From Paenibacillus_D sp047238105 (GTDB taxonomy: Bacteria > Bacillota > Bacilli > Paenibacillales > Paenibacillaceae): a DNA stretch of 64,000 bases. Location: NCBI RefSeq assembly GCF_047238105.1, contig NZ_JBDFMD010000001.1, positions 2,356,001 to 2,420,000 on the forward strand. Direction: 5' to 3'. The translations under genes were made by a program, and so were the position numbers. The notes under the pieces were generated by a model. The model saw only the letters and a program-made list of their open reading frames with translations, was not told the origin of the DNA and did not search any database. Positions 46,509 through 54,484 of the stretch are shown here, in pieces (position 1 is the first letter of the stretch; every line of letters starts with the position of its first letter).

Positions 46509-47378
46509 TTATCCTTTTACCGAGCCGATCATGGCCCCTTTGACGAAATATTTCTGTAAGAAAGGGTAGACCATAATGATTGGAATGATGGCAAAAATGA
46601 CGGTCGCAGCGCGTAGAGTCCGCTCATTGTAATTGGCGTCTACCATGGAAGTAGCCCCAGCCATAATGACATTATCGTCGGTGATGAACTGGCGGATCTT
46701 GATCTGCAGCGGGAACAGGTCCGGATTCTGCAAGAAGAACAGCGGATGCTGGAACTGGTTCCACAAGACGACTCCGTAGAACAATGCAAGCGTCGCGAGG
46801 ACGGCTTTAGACAGCGGCAGCACCATCTGGAACAGCATCCGGAAATAGCCGCACCCTTCCAGAAACGCCGCTTCCTCCAGCTCTTTGGAGAACTGTTTGA
46901 AGAACGTCCGCATAATGATTAGATTAAAGGGATTGAGGATATGCGGAACGATCAGCACCAGCGGATTATCATACAGCCCGATCGCCCGTACAGTCAGGAA
47001 GTAAGGGACGATCGGCGCCTTGAAAATCATCGCTACCACGACCCCGACCATAACCACGGTCCCAAAGCGGAATTCCGACTTCGAGAGCGGGTAGGCCAGC
47101 AAAGCGGTCATGAGGAGCGCCAGGATGGTGCCCACCACCGTAGTGATCAAGGTCAAGAAAAACGAACGCCACAGGTCGGGACGGTCAATAATGTATCCCC
47201 ACGAATCCAAGGTAAACTGTCTCGGCCACAGCGTGACCAGATTCATATCGACCGCGCTCTTGGAGCTGAATGAGGTGGCGATGACCGACAAGAGCGGGAT
47301 AAGGGCCAGAGCGGACAGTACGATGAGGATAATCGTGATGCCGGATACAAATACTTTCTCGCTTCTCGATTCGAACAT
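46509..47378 (-). CDS. Carbohydrate ABC transporter permease, YtcP type
   Basis: 289 residues ending KYFVKGAMIGSVKG, the family signature. The EAA loop is EEAAFLEGCGYFRMLFQMVL, in which the usual DGAG is replaced by EGCG, a small oddity. Five to six membrane segments. It starts two bases downstream of the partner permease stop (47381). Together they form the channel for the sugar bound by the 42190 protein. Confidence 0.92.
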   Translation of the reverse strand: MFESRSEKVFVSGITIILIVLSALALIPLLSVIATSFSSKSAVDMNLVTLWPRQFTLDSWGYIIDRPDLWRSFFLTLITTVVGTILALLMTALLAYPLSKSEFRFGTVVMVGVVVAMIFKAPIVPYFLTVRAIGLYDNPLVLIVPHILNPFNLIIMRTFFKQFSKELEEAAFLEGCGYFRMLFQMVLPLSKAVLATLALFYGVVLWNQFQHPLFFLQNPDLFPLQIKIRQFITDDNVIMAGATSMVDANYNERTLRAATVIFAIIPIIMVYPFLQKYFVKGAMIGSVKG

Positions 47379-47380
47379 GT

Positions 47381-48286
47381 CTACCAGAGCCCCCCATCCG
47401 ATACTTTCTTCGACAGCCGGTTAAAAATATAGACCATGATCAATCCAATGACCGATTGAAAGATACCGACCGCAGTAGCATAACTGTACTGGGCCTGCTG
47501 GATGCCGGTTCGGAACACGTACGTGTCCAGTATATCGCCTACGCTGTATGTCATCGGGGTGAGCAGGTTATACACCTGATCGAAGCCGAGATCCAGGAAG
47601 TTGCCGATCTCCAGCAGGAACAGGATCAGTACCGTAGGCAGCAGCAGCGGAAACGTAATGTGGCGCATCTGCTTGAACTTGGACGCGCCGTCCATCATCG
47701 CCGATTCGTACAACTGAGGATCAATCGCGCTGATCGCCGCAATATACACCACCGTACCCCAGCCGGCATCCCGCCATATCGAGGACAAGGTGTAGATCGG
47801 CCTGAAGTACTGGCTTTCCTGCATAGCCAATACCGGATCCTGACCGAACCAGCCCAGGATGATGTTGAATAAGCCATTCATCGAGAAGAAGTCGAACACG
47901 ATACCGGCTACGATGACCCAGGACAAGAAGTGCGGGATGTAAAGCGCGGTTTGGAGTCCTTTCTTCAGCGCCGACTTCCGGATCTCATTGAGCATGAGCG
48001 CCAATAACACGGGAACCGGGAAAACAATGACGAGTTTGAGAAAACCAAGAATCAGGGTGTTGCTGAACACCCGGGCAAAATCGGGATGATTCATCAGCGT
48101 CTGGAAATGCTTCAGTCCAACCCAGGGGCTGTTGATCATGCCTTGGAATACCGAGTAATCCTTGAAGGCGATTACCGCACCGGCTAACGGAACGTACTTG
48201 AACACGATCAAGAAGACAATCCCCGGTATCGCCATGACATACAGTGGCCAGTATACCTTCAGGCGAAGGTTTGCAAGTGCTTTCAA
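47381..48286 (-). CDS. Carbohydrate ABC transporter permease, LplB type
   Basis: 301 residues from TTG 48286, chosen because GGGGGG precedes it by six bases; the frame opens at 48331 but without a Shine-Dalgarno. EAA loop ESAMMDGASKFKQMRHITFP. It is the first gene of the operon that continues with the second permease, glycosidase and binding protein. The promoter region carries a -35/-10 pair and two direct repeats (48323-48388), described separately. Confidence 0.9.
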   Translation of the reverse strand: MKALANLRLKVYWPLYVMAIPGIVFLIVFKYVPLAGAVIAFKDYSVFQGMINSPWVGLKHFQTLMNHPDFARVFSNTLILGFLKLVIVFPVPVLLALMLNEIRKSALKKGLQTALYIPHFLSWVIVAGIVFDFFSMNGLFNIILGWFGQDPVLAMQESQYFRPIYTLSSIWRDAGWGTVVYIAAISAIDPQLYESAMMDGASKFKQMRHITFPLLLPTVLILFLLEIGNFLDLGFDQVYNLLTPMTYSVGDILDTYVFRTGIQQAQYSYATAVGIFQSVIGLIMVYIFNRLSKKVSDGGLW

Positions 48287-48322
48287 TGTTGTCCCCCCAA
48301 TGTGTCGTTCTTTTATAGACTC

Positions 48323-48351
48323 ACTATACAACCGGGGGTGAAAGCGCTCAA
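48323..48351 (-). promoter_or_regulatory. Promoter of the permease operon with partial cre
   Basis: Minus strand: -35 TTGAGC (48346-48351), 17-bp spacer, -10 TATAGT (48323-48328). A cre-like TGAAAGCGCT on the plus strand overlaps the -35 and fits the first ten positions of the catabolite-responsive consensus, but the last part deviates. Confidence 0.65.
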
Positions 48352-48354
48352 TCA

Positions 48355-48388
48355 GGCATTTTTAAGGATAAAGCAGGGCATTTTTAAG
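48355..48388 (-). promoter_or_regulatory. Direct repeats, probable response-regulator binding sites
   Basis: GGCATTTTTAAG occurs at 48355-48366 and 48377-48388, identical over 12 bp and 22 bp apart (two helical turns). The proximal copy ends 3 bp from the -35. This is the geometry of AraC-type class II activation, and the likely regulator is the product of 48426-50009. Confidence 0.7.
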
Positions 48389-48420
48389 TAAAAAAAATGC
48401 CACCCAGCAACAGGGCGGCA
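48389..48420 (-). terminator. Terminator of the response-regulator gene
   Basis: Minus strand GCCGCCC-loop-GGGTGGC followed by a run of eight T. It separates the regulator gene (stop 48426) from the operator and permease operon. Confidence 0.85.
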
Positions 48421-48425
48421 GCGAA

Positions 48426-50009
48426 CTAGGCGTTAGGCAGGTTTTTGCGGTAGTCTCTGGGCTTGCATCCGGTCAGCTTTTCGAACATGCGGGCAAAGTG
48501 CTGCCCGTCGGAATAGCCCACCAATTGGCAGATTTCATATACCTTCAAATCCGTTTTCTCCAGCAGCTCTTGGGCTTTGTTGATACGGATCCGGGTCAGG
48601 TAATTGACGTACGTTTCCCCTGTCTTCTGCTTGAAGAACTGGCTCAGGTAATAGGGACTGATAAAAAACCGCGCCGACAGCTCAGCCAGAGTAATCTGCT
48701 CGTTGTAGTGGGCGTTCACATACTCCTTTACCTCCGCGATGATGTCTTTTTTCTTGGGTACGTGATGCTCCTCTTTGAACTGAAGAATCCTCCGGATCGC
48801 TTGAATCATCCAGTCCTCCAACTGAGCCAGCGTTTGGAACCGGGACATCTCATCGAGGGATAACAGATGCCGGCCCAAGAAATCATTCTGCTGCAGCTGC
48901 TGGAAGGACATCTTGCGCACGCTGGATAACAGGATGTTCAAGCAATGGCGCTGCAGGTCGCCCAGACTCATATCGGGTTCTGATCCCAGCCTTCCGAAAA
49001 TCTCCCGGATCGTGGCGCTGCACGCCTGCCCGTCCATATTGTCCAGCGCCGCTTCCAGGCGGCTGATCAGCTCTTCCGAAACCGGCTGGCTCTTGCTTGA
49101 CGGCTGGCTGATCTCCGGATAGGCGATGATGGTGTTGGTTCCTTTGACCACTTGATAGCTGAGCGCATAACGGGCTTCCTCAAACGATCTGCTGATGCCC
49201 GCCGCCTCTCTCTGGATCGTCCCGACCCCCACTGTCATGGTCCGCTCCAGCTGCCGATAGACATTCTCTTTAAGCTTGTGAACGGAGCGGATCAGCTCCG
49301 CGTAGCCGATCGGCGTGCCGCTCGTCACCACCACCGCAATCTGCGTGCCCGAGTACCGGAACCGGTAGACCTCGCGGTAATCCCCGAGCGTCCCGTCCAC
49401 CTGGGCATAGAGCTGCTCCAGACTGTCTTCCTTTATTGCGCCGCCGCTATTGCTGAACTCCAGGATCATACTCAGCAGCCACGTATTCTCCGTCCGGATC
49501 TGTGCCGTGCCCAGCAATTCCTGCATCAGCTCTGCATTCGTGCTGTCCAGATCAAGCACTTCCCGCAGCGCCCGCTCCTGGATGCGGTTGTGATATTTCT
49601 GCTGCAGATCTTCAACCTCCCGCTGCTTCTCCTTTTCTTCCCGGATCACCTTCATTGCCTGCTGAACCGCAGTCTGGAGCTCCTCTTCTTCGACCGGCTT
49701 ATTGATGTACGACAGCGCGCCCAGATTGAGTCCTCTGCGCGCATATTCGAACTCGGCAAAGCCGCTTAAGAGGATGAACTTCGCCGGGCAGCACTGCTCC
49801 TTCAAGCCTTTGATCATATCGAGACCGTCGGACTGCGGCATCCGGATATCCGTAATGACGAGCTCGGGCTTCACCCTCCGGATGACACTTGCCCCTTCCA
49901 CTCCGTTATAGGCGACGCCTGCCACCGTACATTCCGGGAGGTAGCGGTTGATGATATATTTCAGCCCCTCGACAATGCCTTTCTCGTCATCCACTAACAC
50001 GATTTTCAT
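48426..50009 (-). CDS. YesN-type response regulator (receiver plus AraC HTH)
   Basis: 527 residues. Receiver: KIVLVDDEKGIVEGL with acceptor in VITDIRMPQSDGL. A long middle region is followed by the C-terminal AraC HTH (LAELSARFFISPYYLSQFFK, then YSDGQHFARMFEKLTGCKPR). Its start codon overlaps the kinase stop by four bases (50006-50009). It is the probable activator of the 48286 permease operon through the 22-bp-spaced repeats. Confidence 0.93.
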   Translation of the reverse strand: MKIVLVDDEKGIVEGLKYIINRYLPECTVAGVAYNGVEGASVIRRVKPELVITDIRMPQSDGLDMIKGLKEQCCPAKFILLSGFAEFEYARRGLNLGALSYINKPVEEEELQTAVQQAMKVIREEKEKQREVEDLQQKYHNRIQERALREVLDLDSTNAELMQELLGTAQIRTENTWLLSMILEFSNSGGAIKEDSLEQLYAQVDGTLGDYREVYRFRYSGTQIAVVVTSGTPIGYAELIRSVHKLKENVYRQLERTMTVGVGTIQREAAGISRSFEEARYALSYQVVKGTNTIIAYPEISQPSSKSQPVSEELISRLEAALDNMDGQACSATIREIFGRLGSEPDMSLGDLQRHCLNILLSSVRKMSFQQLQQNDFLGRHLLSLDEMSRFQTLAQLEDWMIQAIRRILQFKEEHHVPKKKDIIAEVKEYVNAHYNEQITLAELSARFFISPYYLSQFFKQKTGETYVNYLTRIRINKAQELLEKTDLKVYEICQLVGYSDGQHFARMFEKLTGCKPRDYRKNLPNA

Positions 50010-51844
50010 GCGCGATCACCTCTGATTCCTTCGTTATTCGCGGTTTTCACCTGGGGGATAAGCAGCTCGACGGTGGTACCTTGTCCCAATGAACCTTCTA
50101 CCCTCAGACCGTACCGGTCGCCATAATGAAGCTTGATGCGCTCCGCGATATTTTTGAGTCCGATGCCGTGATTGTCCGCCTTATCGGGTTGCTCCAGCTT
50201 GTATTTGTCGGTCTCTGCATGCTCCAGCAGTGCTTTCAGCTCCTCCTGTTTCTGAAGCGACAAGCCCGTCCCGTCATCGCTGATCCGGATGAGGATGTCG
50301 CCCTCCGCCGTCCACAGTCCCTCGATCCCAATCGTTAGCGGAGTGTCATAATCCTTGAAGCCGTGATGCATGCTGTTCTCCACGATGGGCTGAAACACGA
50401 GCGGGATGATCCCGCAATGCAGGATCTCCTCAGGTATGCTGACACGCAGCTTGAACATCTGCTCATACCGGATATTTTGCAGCTTCAAGTAGTTGGTCGT
50501 GTAGTCCAGCTCATGGCGGATCGAATGATTCCGGCCTTCCTTGTTCAAAGCGAGCCGGAACATGCGCGATAGAATCTTGATCATGTCCGCAGACTCCTGA
50601 TCGCCTTTCACCATCGTTTTCATCCGGATGGACTCCAGAGTATTGTATAACATGTGCGGATTGATCTGATTTTGCAGAGCGACGATTTTGGCCTGTCTTT
50701 GCTTGATATCCGCAATATACACATCGTTTATCAGGTTGCGGATGGTCACGATCATTTTGTTGTAGCTGTTGACCAGGCTGCCGATTTCATCGTTCGCCTG
50801 CTTTTTCTCGATCGGCAGATACTGTCCCGCCTCCGCCTGCTTCATACTCCGCCGGAGCGCCTGGATCGGCTTCGTGATCGTAAAGCTGAGCGCAAATGAA
50901 ATCAACGTAACGATCAGACAGCTCAGCACAATGATTGTGGTCGTTACTCCCTGGATCTGATTGATTTTGTACAACAGCATGGAGCGGGGGATCTCGGTTC
51001 TGACGTGCAATGTCCCCGGGTTCGTGCTGCCGGTTAACACGATATTGTCCTGATTATCTCCGCCGTTGACATATCCTGCTTCAGACTCCAGCACTTCCTG
51101 CCAGGATAACCGACCGCTGGCCGCATCCGAATGATAGACGAGCTCTTGCCGGGTATTGCTGATCGTGACGCTGATCCCATACTTGTCCCGTGCCAGCACG
51201 AATTCATGATCCAGACGCAGCAAGGAGAACGGATCCAGATCGAGGAGCAGGATGCCGGCGTAAGCCCCGTCATAGGTGTATAGGACCCTGCCCACTGTAA
51301 TCATGGCTCCTGCCCCTCTGTCTTCGTAATAAGAGCGATCATGCAGTCCTGTAATAAAAAACGTGTCCCCCGATCCGCGTATGTGCTGGAACCACTCCCG
51401 GGACAGCAAGGCTTGCTCATTGACGCGGGCGGTCGTGGTCGAATATTGGTAGACCTGGTTATCGCGGTTGACCAGCATTGCAGTGCTAATCTCGGATTTC
51501 AGCATGGCTACCCGCATCAACAGCCGTTGGACGGCAACCTGCTGGACGATCTGCTCGTCTACCGACATCTCCTCTTGCCCGCCGCTTCGGTTGAGAAGAT
51601 CGCTGTCGACCAGGATCGATTTGGTCACTGTGTCATACTCTTGGATAAATTCATTAAGTGTCGTTTTGAGCTGAGACGTATACAGCGACGCAAACTCCTG
51701 CGACGACTCCTCCAAGCCTTCTGCGGATTTGTGGAAGATGACTGCGCTTACAATCAACAGAGGGATCACGCAGGCCAGCACATATCCAATGAGTAGTTTG
51801 TACTGAAAGCGCATATTTTTGAATACTTGCAGCGCCCTTTGCAT
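50006..51844 (-). CDS. YesM-type sensor histidine kinase
   Basis: 612 residues from ATG 51844, the start best spaced from GGGGG; an ATG at 51853 is an alternative. Transmembrane segment about residues 15-35, extracellular cache-like domain, second segment near residue 300, HAMP, phospho-acceptor motif in QNQINPHMLYNTLESIRM (Met replaces the usual Phe), and HATPase motifs (DDGTGLSLQ, GIGLKNIAERIKLHYG). It is coupled to the response regulator at 48426. It should sense the sugar imported by the operon downstream. Confidence 0.93.
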   Translation of the reverse strand: MQRALQVFKNMRFQYKLLIGYVLACVIPLLIVSAVIFHKSAEGLEESSQEFASLYTSQLKTTLNEFIQEYDTVTKSILVDSDLLNRSGGQEEMSVDEQIVQQVAVQRLLMRVAMLKSEISTAMLVNRDNQVYQYSTTTARVNEQALLSREWFQHIRGSGDTFFITGLHDRSYYEDRGAGAMITVGRVLYTYDGAYAGILLLDLDPFSLLRLDHEFVLARDKYGISVTISNTRQELVYHSDAASGRLSWQEVLESEAGYVNGGDNQDNIVLTGSTNPGTLHVRTEIPRSMLLYKINQIQGVTTTIIVLSCLIVTLISFALSFTITKPIQALRRSMKQAEAGQYLPIEKKQANDEIGSLVNSYNKMIVTIRNLINDVYIADIKQRQAKIVALQNQINPHMLYNTLESIRMKTMVKGDQESADMIKILSRMFRLALNKEGRNHSIRHELDYTTNYLKLQNIRYEQMFKLRVSIPEEILHCGIIPLVFQPIVENSMHHGFKDYDTPLTIGIEGLWTAEGDILIRISDDGTGLSLQKQEELKALLEHAETDKYKLEQPDKADNHGIGLKNIAERIKLHYGDRYGLRVEGSLGQGTTVELLIPQVKTANNEGIRGDRA

Positions 51845-51921
51845 CACAGACATCCCCCGTAGACAAGATAATAGCGTCGTTAATCTTACATCACCCTAAC
51901 GATTTCGGACCTACCTTAAAT

Positions 51922-51951
51922 GAAAAAAGGCAACCACACCATCAGGTTGCC
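51922..51951 (-). terminator. Terminator of the minus-strand dehydrogenase gene
   Basis: GGCAACC-loop-GGTTGCC followed by TTTTTT on the minus strand, about 75 bp beyond the dehydrogenase stop. This makes that gene a single transcription unit. Confidence 0.85.
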
Positions 51952-52026
51952 CTTATCATATCAAGCTCCGGTGATTTGCGATAGTCATCTCACCCTGACT
52001 CAAACCGGAAGAATCCGGTAAAGCCC

Positions 52027-52785
52027 CTAATAAGCCGTCCAGCCCGCATCGGCCGTTACGGTTGTGCCGTTGACAAAGCTGGCATCGTCGGAGGCCAAAA
52101 ATAACGCCACCCTCGCGATATCTTCGGGATGGCCCAAGCCGGGATTGATGCCCATACCGATCTGCGCCCGTTCGGCGCCGAACGGGCTCGGGGCATTGAT
52201 GGTCGTGGCGATGTTCGTCGCCACCGCGCCCGGTGCGACGGCGTTGCAGCGAATCCCGTGAGTCGCGTATTGGAACCCGACGTTCTTGGTGAAGCCAATG
52301 ACCGCGTGCTTGGAAGCTGTGTAGGCCGCGCCAGCCCGCGAACCGTGCAGGCCCCCGGCAGAAGCGATGTTGACGATCACGCCTTGTTTTTTCTCGATAA
52401 ATAAGGGCAGCACTTTCCGCGTGAGCCGCATCGGTCCTGTCGTGTTCACTGCAAACACCTTCTCCCACAGCTCGTCCGTCACTTCTCCGGCAGGCATGAA
52501 GTTGTCCATAATCCCCGCATTATTGACAAGGATATCGACCGTACCGAATTCCTTCATGGCCGTGTCGATCAATACCTGTACATCCTCTTCAACCGTCACG
52601 TTAGTTACTACGGATATGGCCGTTCCGCCGCCTGTCTTAATGTCGCTTACCACTGCAGCGGCACTCTCGCCGTTGAGATCGGATACGACCACTTTGGCTC
52701 CTTCGGCAGCGAACAACTCGGCGATTGCCTTTCCCATTCCCGATGCGGCGCCGGTGACGACCGCTACTTTTCCACTCAGTTTCAT
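52027..52785 (-). CDS. Short-chain dehydrogenase/reductase (SDR)
   Basis: 252 residues from ATG 52785, preceded by GGAGGG. Rossmann motif VTGAASGMGKAIAELF at the N-terminus with acidic Asp in VVVSDLNG, suggesting NAD preference. The NAG motif is NNAGIMDN and the active-site YxxxK is in GAAYTASKHAVIG. It oxidises or reduces an unknown alcohol/ketone, perhaps a sugar-derived one, because its promoter shares the AGTCG architecture with sugar genes. Confidence 0.9.
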   Translation of the reverse strand: MKLSGKVAVVTGAASGMGKAIAELFAAEGAKVVVSDLNGESAAAVVSDIKTGGGTAISVVTNVTVEEDVQVLIDTAMKEFGTVDILVNNAGIMDNFMPAGEVTDELWEKVFAVNTTGPMRLTRKVLPLFIEKKQGVIVNIASAGGLHGSRAGAAYTASKHAVIGFTKNVGFQYATHGIRCNAVAPGAVATNIATTINAPSPFGAERAQIGMGINPGLGHPEDIARVALFLASDDASFVNGTTVTADAGWTAY

Positions 52786-52842
52786 AGACATTCCCTCCAT
52801 TTTCACAATTCAAGATCTTTTCAATTTCTGATACTGGATCCC

Positions 52843-52907
52843 ATTGTAAACTATGCGACTAAGAGCTTCTAACGTTTTGACGACTAGCCTTGGACAGTAT
52901 GACGACT
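52843..52907 (-). promoter_or_regulatory. Promoter of the minus-strand SDR with AGTCG repeats
   Basis: Minus strand: -10 TACAAT (52843-52848), 17-bp spacer, -35 TAGAAG (52866-52871). AGTCG half-sites are seen on the plus strand as CGACT at 52881 and 52903, 22 bp apart. It matches the other three promoters except that the distal site is one base closer. The operator for the divergent gene starts two bases later. Confidence 0.72.
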
Positions 52908-52908
52908 C

Positions 52909-52952
52909 TCTTGTCAAAATTCCTTGACAAGACAAATAGGTAACTCTACAAT
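52909..52952 (+). promoter_or_regulatory. Promoter and TetR-type operator for the plus-strand SDR
   Basis: A perfect inverted repeat TCTTGTCAA-AATTCC-TTGACAAGA (52909-52932) contains the -35 TTGACA (52924-52929). A TACAAT -10 (52947-52952) follows after 17 bp. A strong promoter whose -35 lies in a palindrome is a natural repressor target, and the TetR gene at 53887 is the obvious candidate. Confidence 0.75.
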
Positions 52953-52997
52953 TATTAAAACATACACCTGTATCTTTTACAATAAGGAGGAAATCTT

Positions 52998-53807
52998 GTG
53001 ACGGATTTTTCTAGCGTAAAAGGCAAAATCGCTATCATAACAGGGGCAGCAGACGGTCTCGGCAAAGCGATCGCCCAATGCTATGCCGACAACGGCATGA
53101 AAGTCGTGGTATCGGATATCGACACGAAAAAGGGAACACAATTCGTTAATGAAATCCGCTCCGCCGGTGGAGAAGCGTCCTTCATCCAGGCAGATGTCAG
53201 CAACGAAGAAGACGCGAAGCAACTGGTCGCTGATACGGTCGAAGCCTATGGTCGCCTGGACGGCTTCGTCAATAACGCGGGTATCGCCGCCGGCAACAGA
53301 CCTGTGCATGAGTATGCCACAGCTGAGTTCGACCGCCTGATGGCGATTGACTTACGCGGCGTCTTCCTGGGCATGAAGTATGCCGTCGAGGCGATTCTGA
53401 AGACCAAGTCACCCGGCGGGTTCATCGTCAACATCGCTTCGCTGGCTGGTATCCTGGGCAACAGTTCCATGGGCCTCTATGTGTCGGCGAAGCATGGCGT
53501 GGTAGGGCTGACCAAGAGCGCTGCCCTAGATTATGCGCCACATAACATTACCGTCAACGCCATTTGTCCTGGGACCTTCCGCACGTCGATTTGGGGAGAT
53601 ACGCCTGAGGAAGTCGTCAGTGAATACGCCAAGCTCTTCTCCCCAAGCGGACGCTTGGGCGACCCGCGAGAGATCGGCCACCTGGCTCTCTTCTTGGCCT
53701 CTGATCTGGCGCGTTATATTAGCGGATCTGCGATTTCGATCGATGCAGGCTCCAGTGCAGGCAAGATCACGCCCGTGCAATGGGAACACCCAGAGATCCT
53801 CAACTAG
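52998..53807 (+). CDS. Short-chain dehydrogenase/reductase (SDR)
   Basis: 269 residues, start GTG 52998 with AAGGAGG upstream. Cofactor motif ITGAADGLGKAIAQCY, acidic Asp in VVVSDID, NNAG motif and catalytic Ser/Tyr/Lys region (NIASLAGILGNSSMGLYVSA, then KHGVVGLTK, which completes YxxxK). The C-terminus has the usual GSAISIDAGS. It is not closely similar to the divergent SDR, so the two probably have separate substrates. It is followed by a terminator-like hairpin and the TetR gene. Confidence 0.9.
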   Translation: MTDFSSVKGKIAIITGAADGLGKAIAQCYADNGMKVVVSDIDTKKGTQFVNEIRSAGGEASFIQADVSNEEDAKQLVADTVEAYGRLDGFVNNAGIAAGNRPVHEYATAEFDRLMAIDLRGVFLGMKYAVEAILKTKSPGGFIVNIASLAGILGNSSMGLYVSAKHGVVGLTKSAALDYAPHNITVNAICPGTFRTSIWGDTPEEVVSEYAKLFSPSGRLGDPREIGHLALFLASDLARYISGSAISIDAGSSAGKITPVQWEHPEILN

Positions 53808-53822
53808 GCCCACTCCTCCGAT

Positions 53823-53849
53823 AATAACTTCCCTGCGGAAGTTATTTTT
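53823..53849 (+). terminator. Terminator after the plus-strand SDR
   Basis: AATAACTTCC-ctgc-GGAAGTTATT followed by TTTTT. A TATAAT at 53860-53865 just after it may be a separate promoter for the TetR gene. Confidence 0.8.
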
Positions 53850-53886
53850 CGTTGTATGCTATAATGCGGTGGAGGAGTTGAACGAG

Positions 53887-54426
53887 ATGATCACGACCAA
53901 GGATGAGATGTGCGAAACCGCGATTCAAATGTTCAGAGCGCAGGGCTATGAAAACGTCAGTATTAACATGATCTGTCACCGGCTGCAGGTGACGCGCGGC
54001 TCGTTTTATCATCATTTCCAGAGCAAAAACGACCTGCTCTTACACTGGTTCTCCTCCCAAGTGAAGCAGCAGATTCAGTTGGAGACGGATTGGGACCAGC
54101 CCAAGCAAAGCTTGAAAACACATGCCCTGGACTATGCCCATATCATCGAGCACGTCGGGCATGATTTTATGTATCACATTTTGTTGGCCGAGTTTGAGCT
54201 GCACGGCCAGCATTTCCATACTTATCTGGAAGCCGCCGGACAGTCCATCGCTCTTATCGAGGAAGCCATGGCCAGCGGGGACATACATGCTGCGCAGCCT
54301 CCGGAGGAGTTGTTGGCTGCCTTCACGGCCGGGGTGATCGGCGTCATAGTGCTGTGGAAGCTCGAGAGCGGCACATTTGATATCGTTAAGAAGATCGAGT
54401 CGATCTTTGAGGTTTCCTATCGGTAA
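53887..54426 (+). CDS. TetR/AcrR-family transcriptional regulator
   Basis: 179 residues from ATG 53887 (MITTKDEMCETAIQMFRAQG), preceded by GGAGGAG. The reading frame is open far upstream, but that part overlaps the SDR gene and looks like a shadow. The N-terminal HTH is VSINMICHRLQVTRGSFYHHF. The C-terminal ligand domain is not assignable to a known inducer. It probably represses the SDR at 52998 through the palindrome at 52909-52932. Confidence 0.9.
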   Translation: MITTKDEMCETAIQMFRAQGYENVSINMICHRLQVTRGSFYHHFQSKNDLLLHWFSSQVKQQIQLETDWDQPKQSLKTHALDYAHIIEHVGHDFMYHILLAEFELHGQHFHTYLEAAGQSIALIEEAMASGDIHAAQPPEELLAAFTAGVIGVIVLWKLESGTFDIVKKIESIFEVSYR

Positions 54427-54445
54427 TTCTACAGCGCGAAAAGAA

Positions 54446-54476
54446 CATACCATTCCCCGAATAAGCGAATGGTATG
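54446..54476. terminator. Bidirectional terminator
   Basis: CATACCATTC and GAATGGTATG form a perfect 10-bp stem between the convergent TetR gene and the GH2 gene. Confidence 0.8.
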
Positions 54477-54484
54477 CCCCTGTT

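Noticed and set aside
53533..53886. N-terminal extension of the TetR gene
   Set aside because: It overlaps the dehydrogenase gene and is Arg/Ser-rich. The ATG at 53887 has the GGAGGAG and begins the HTH domain.
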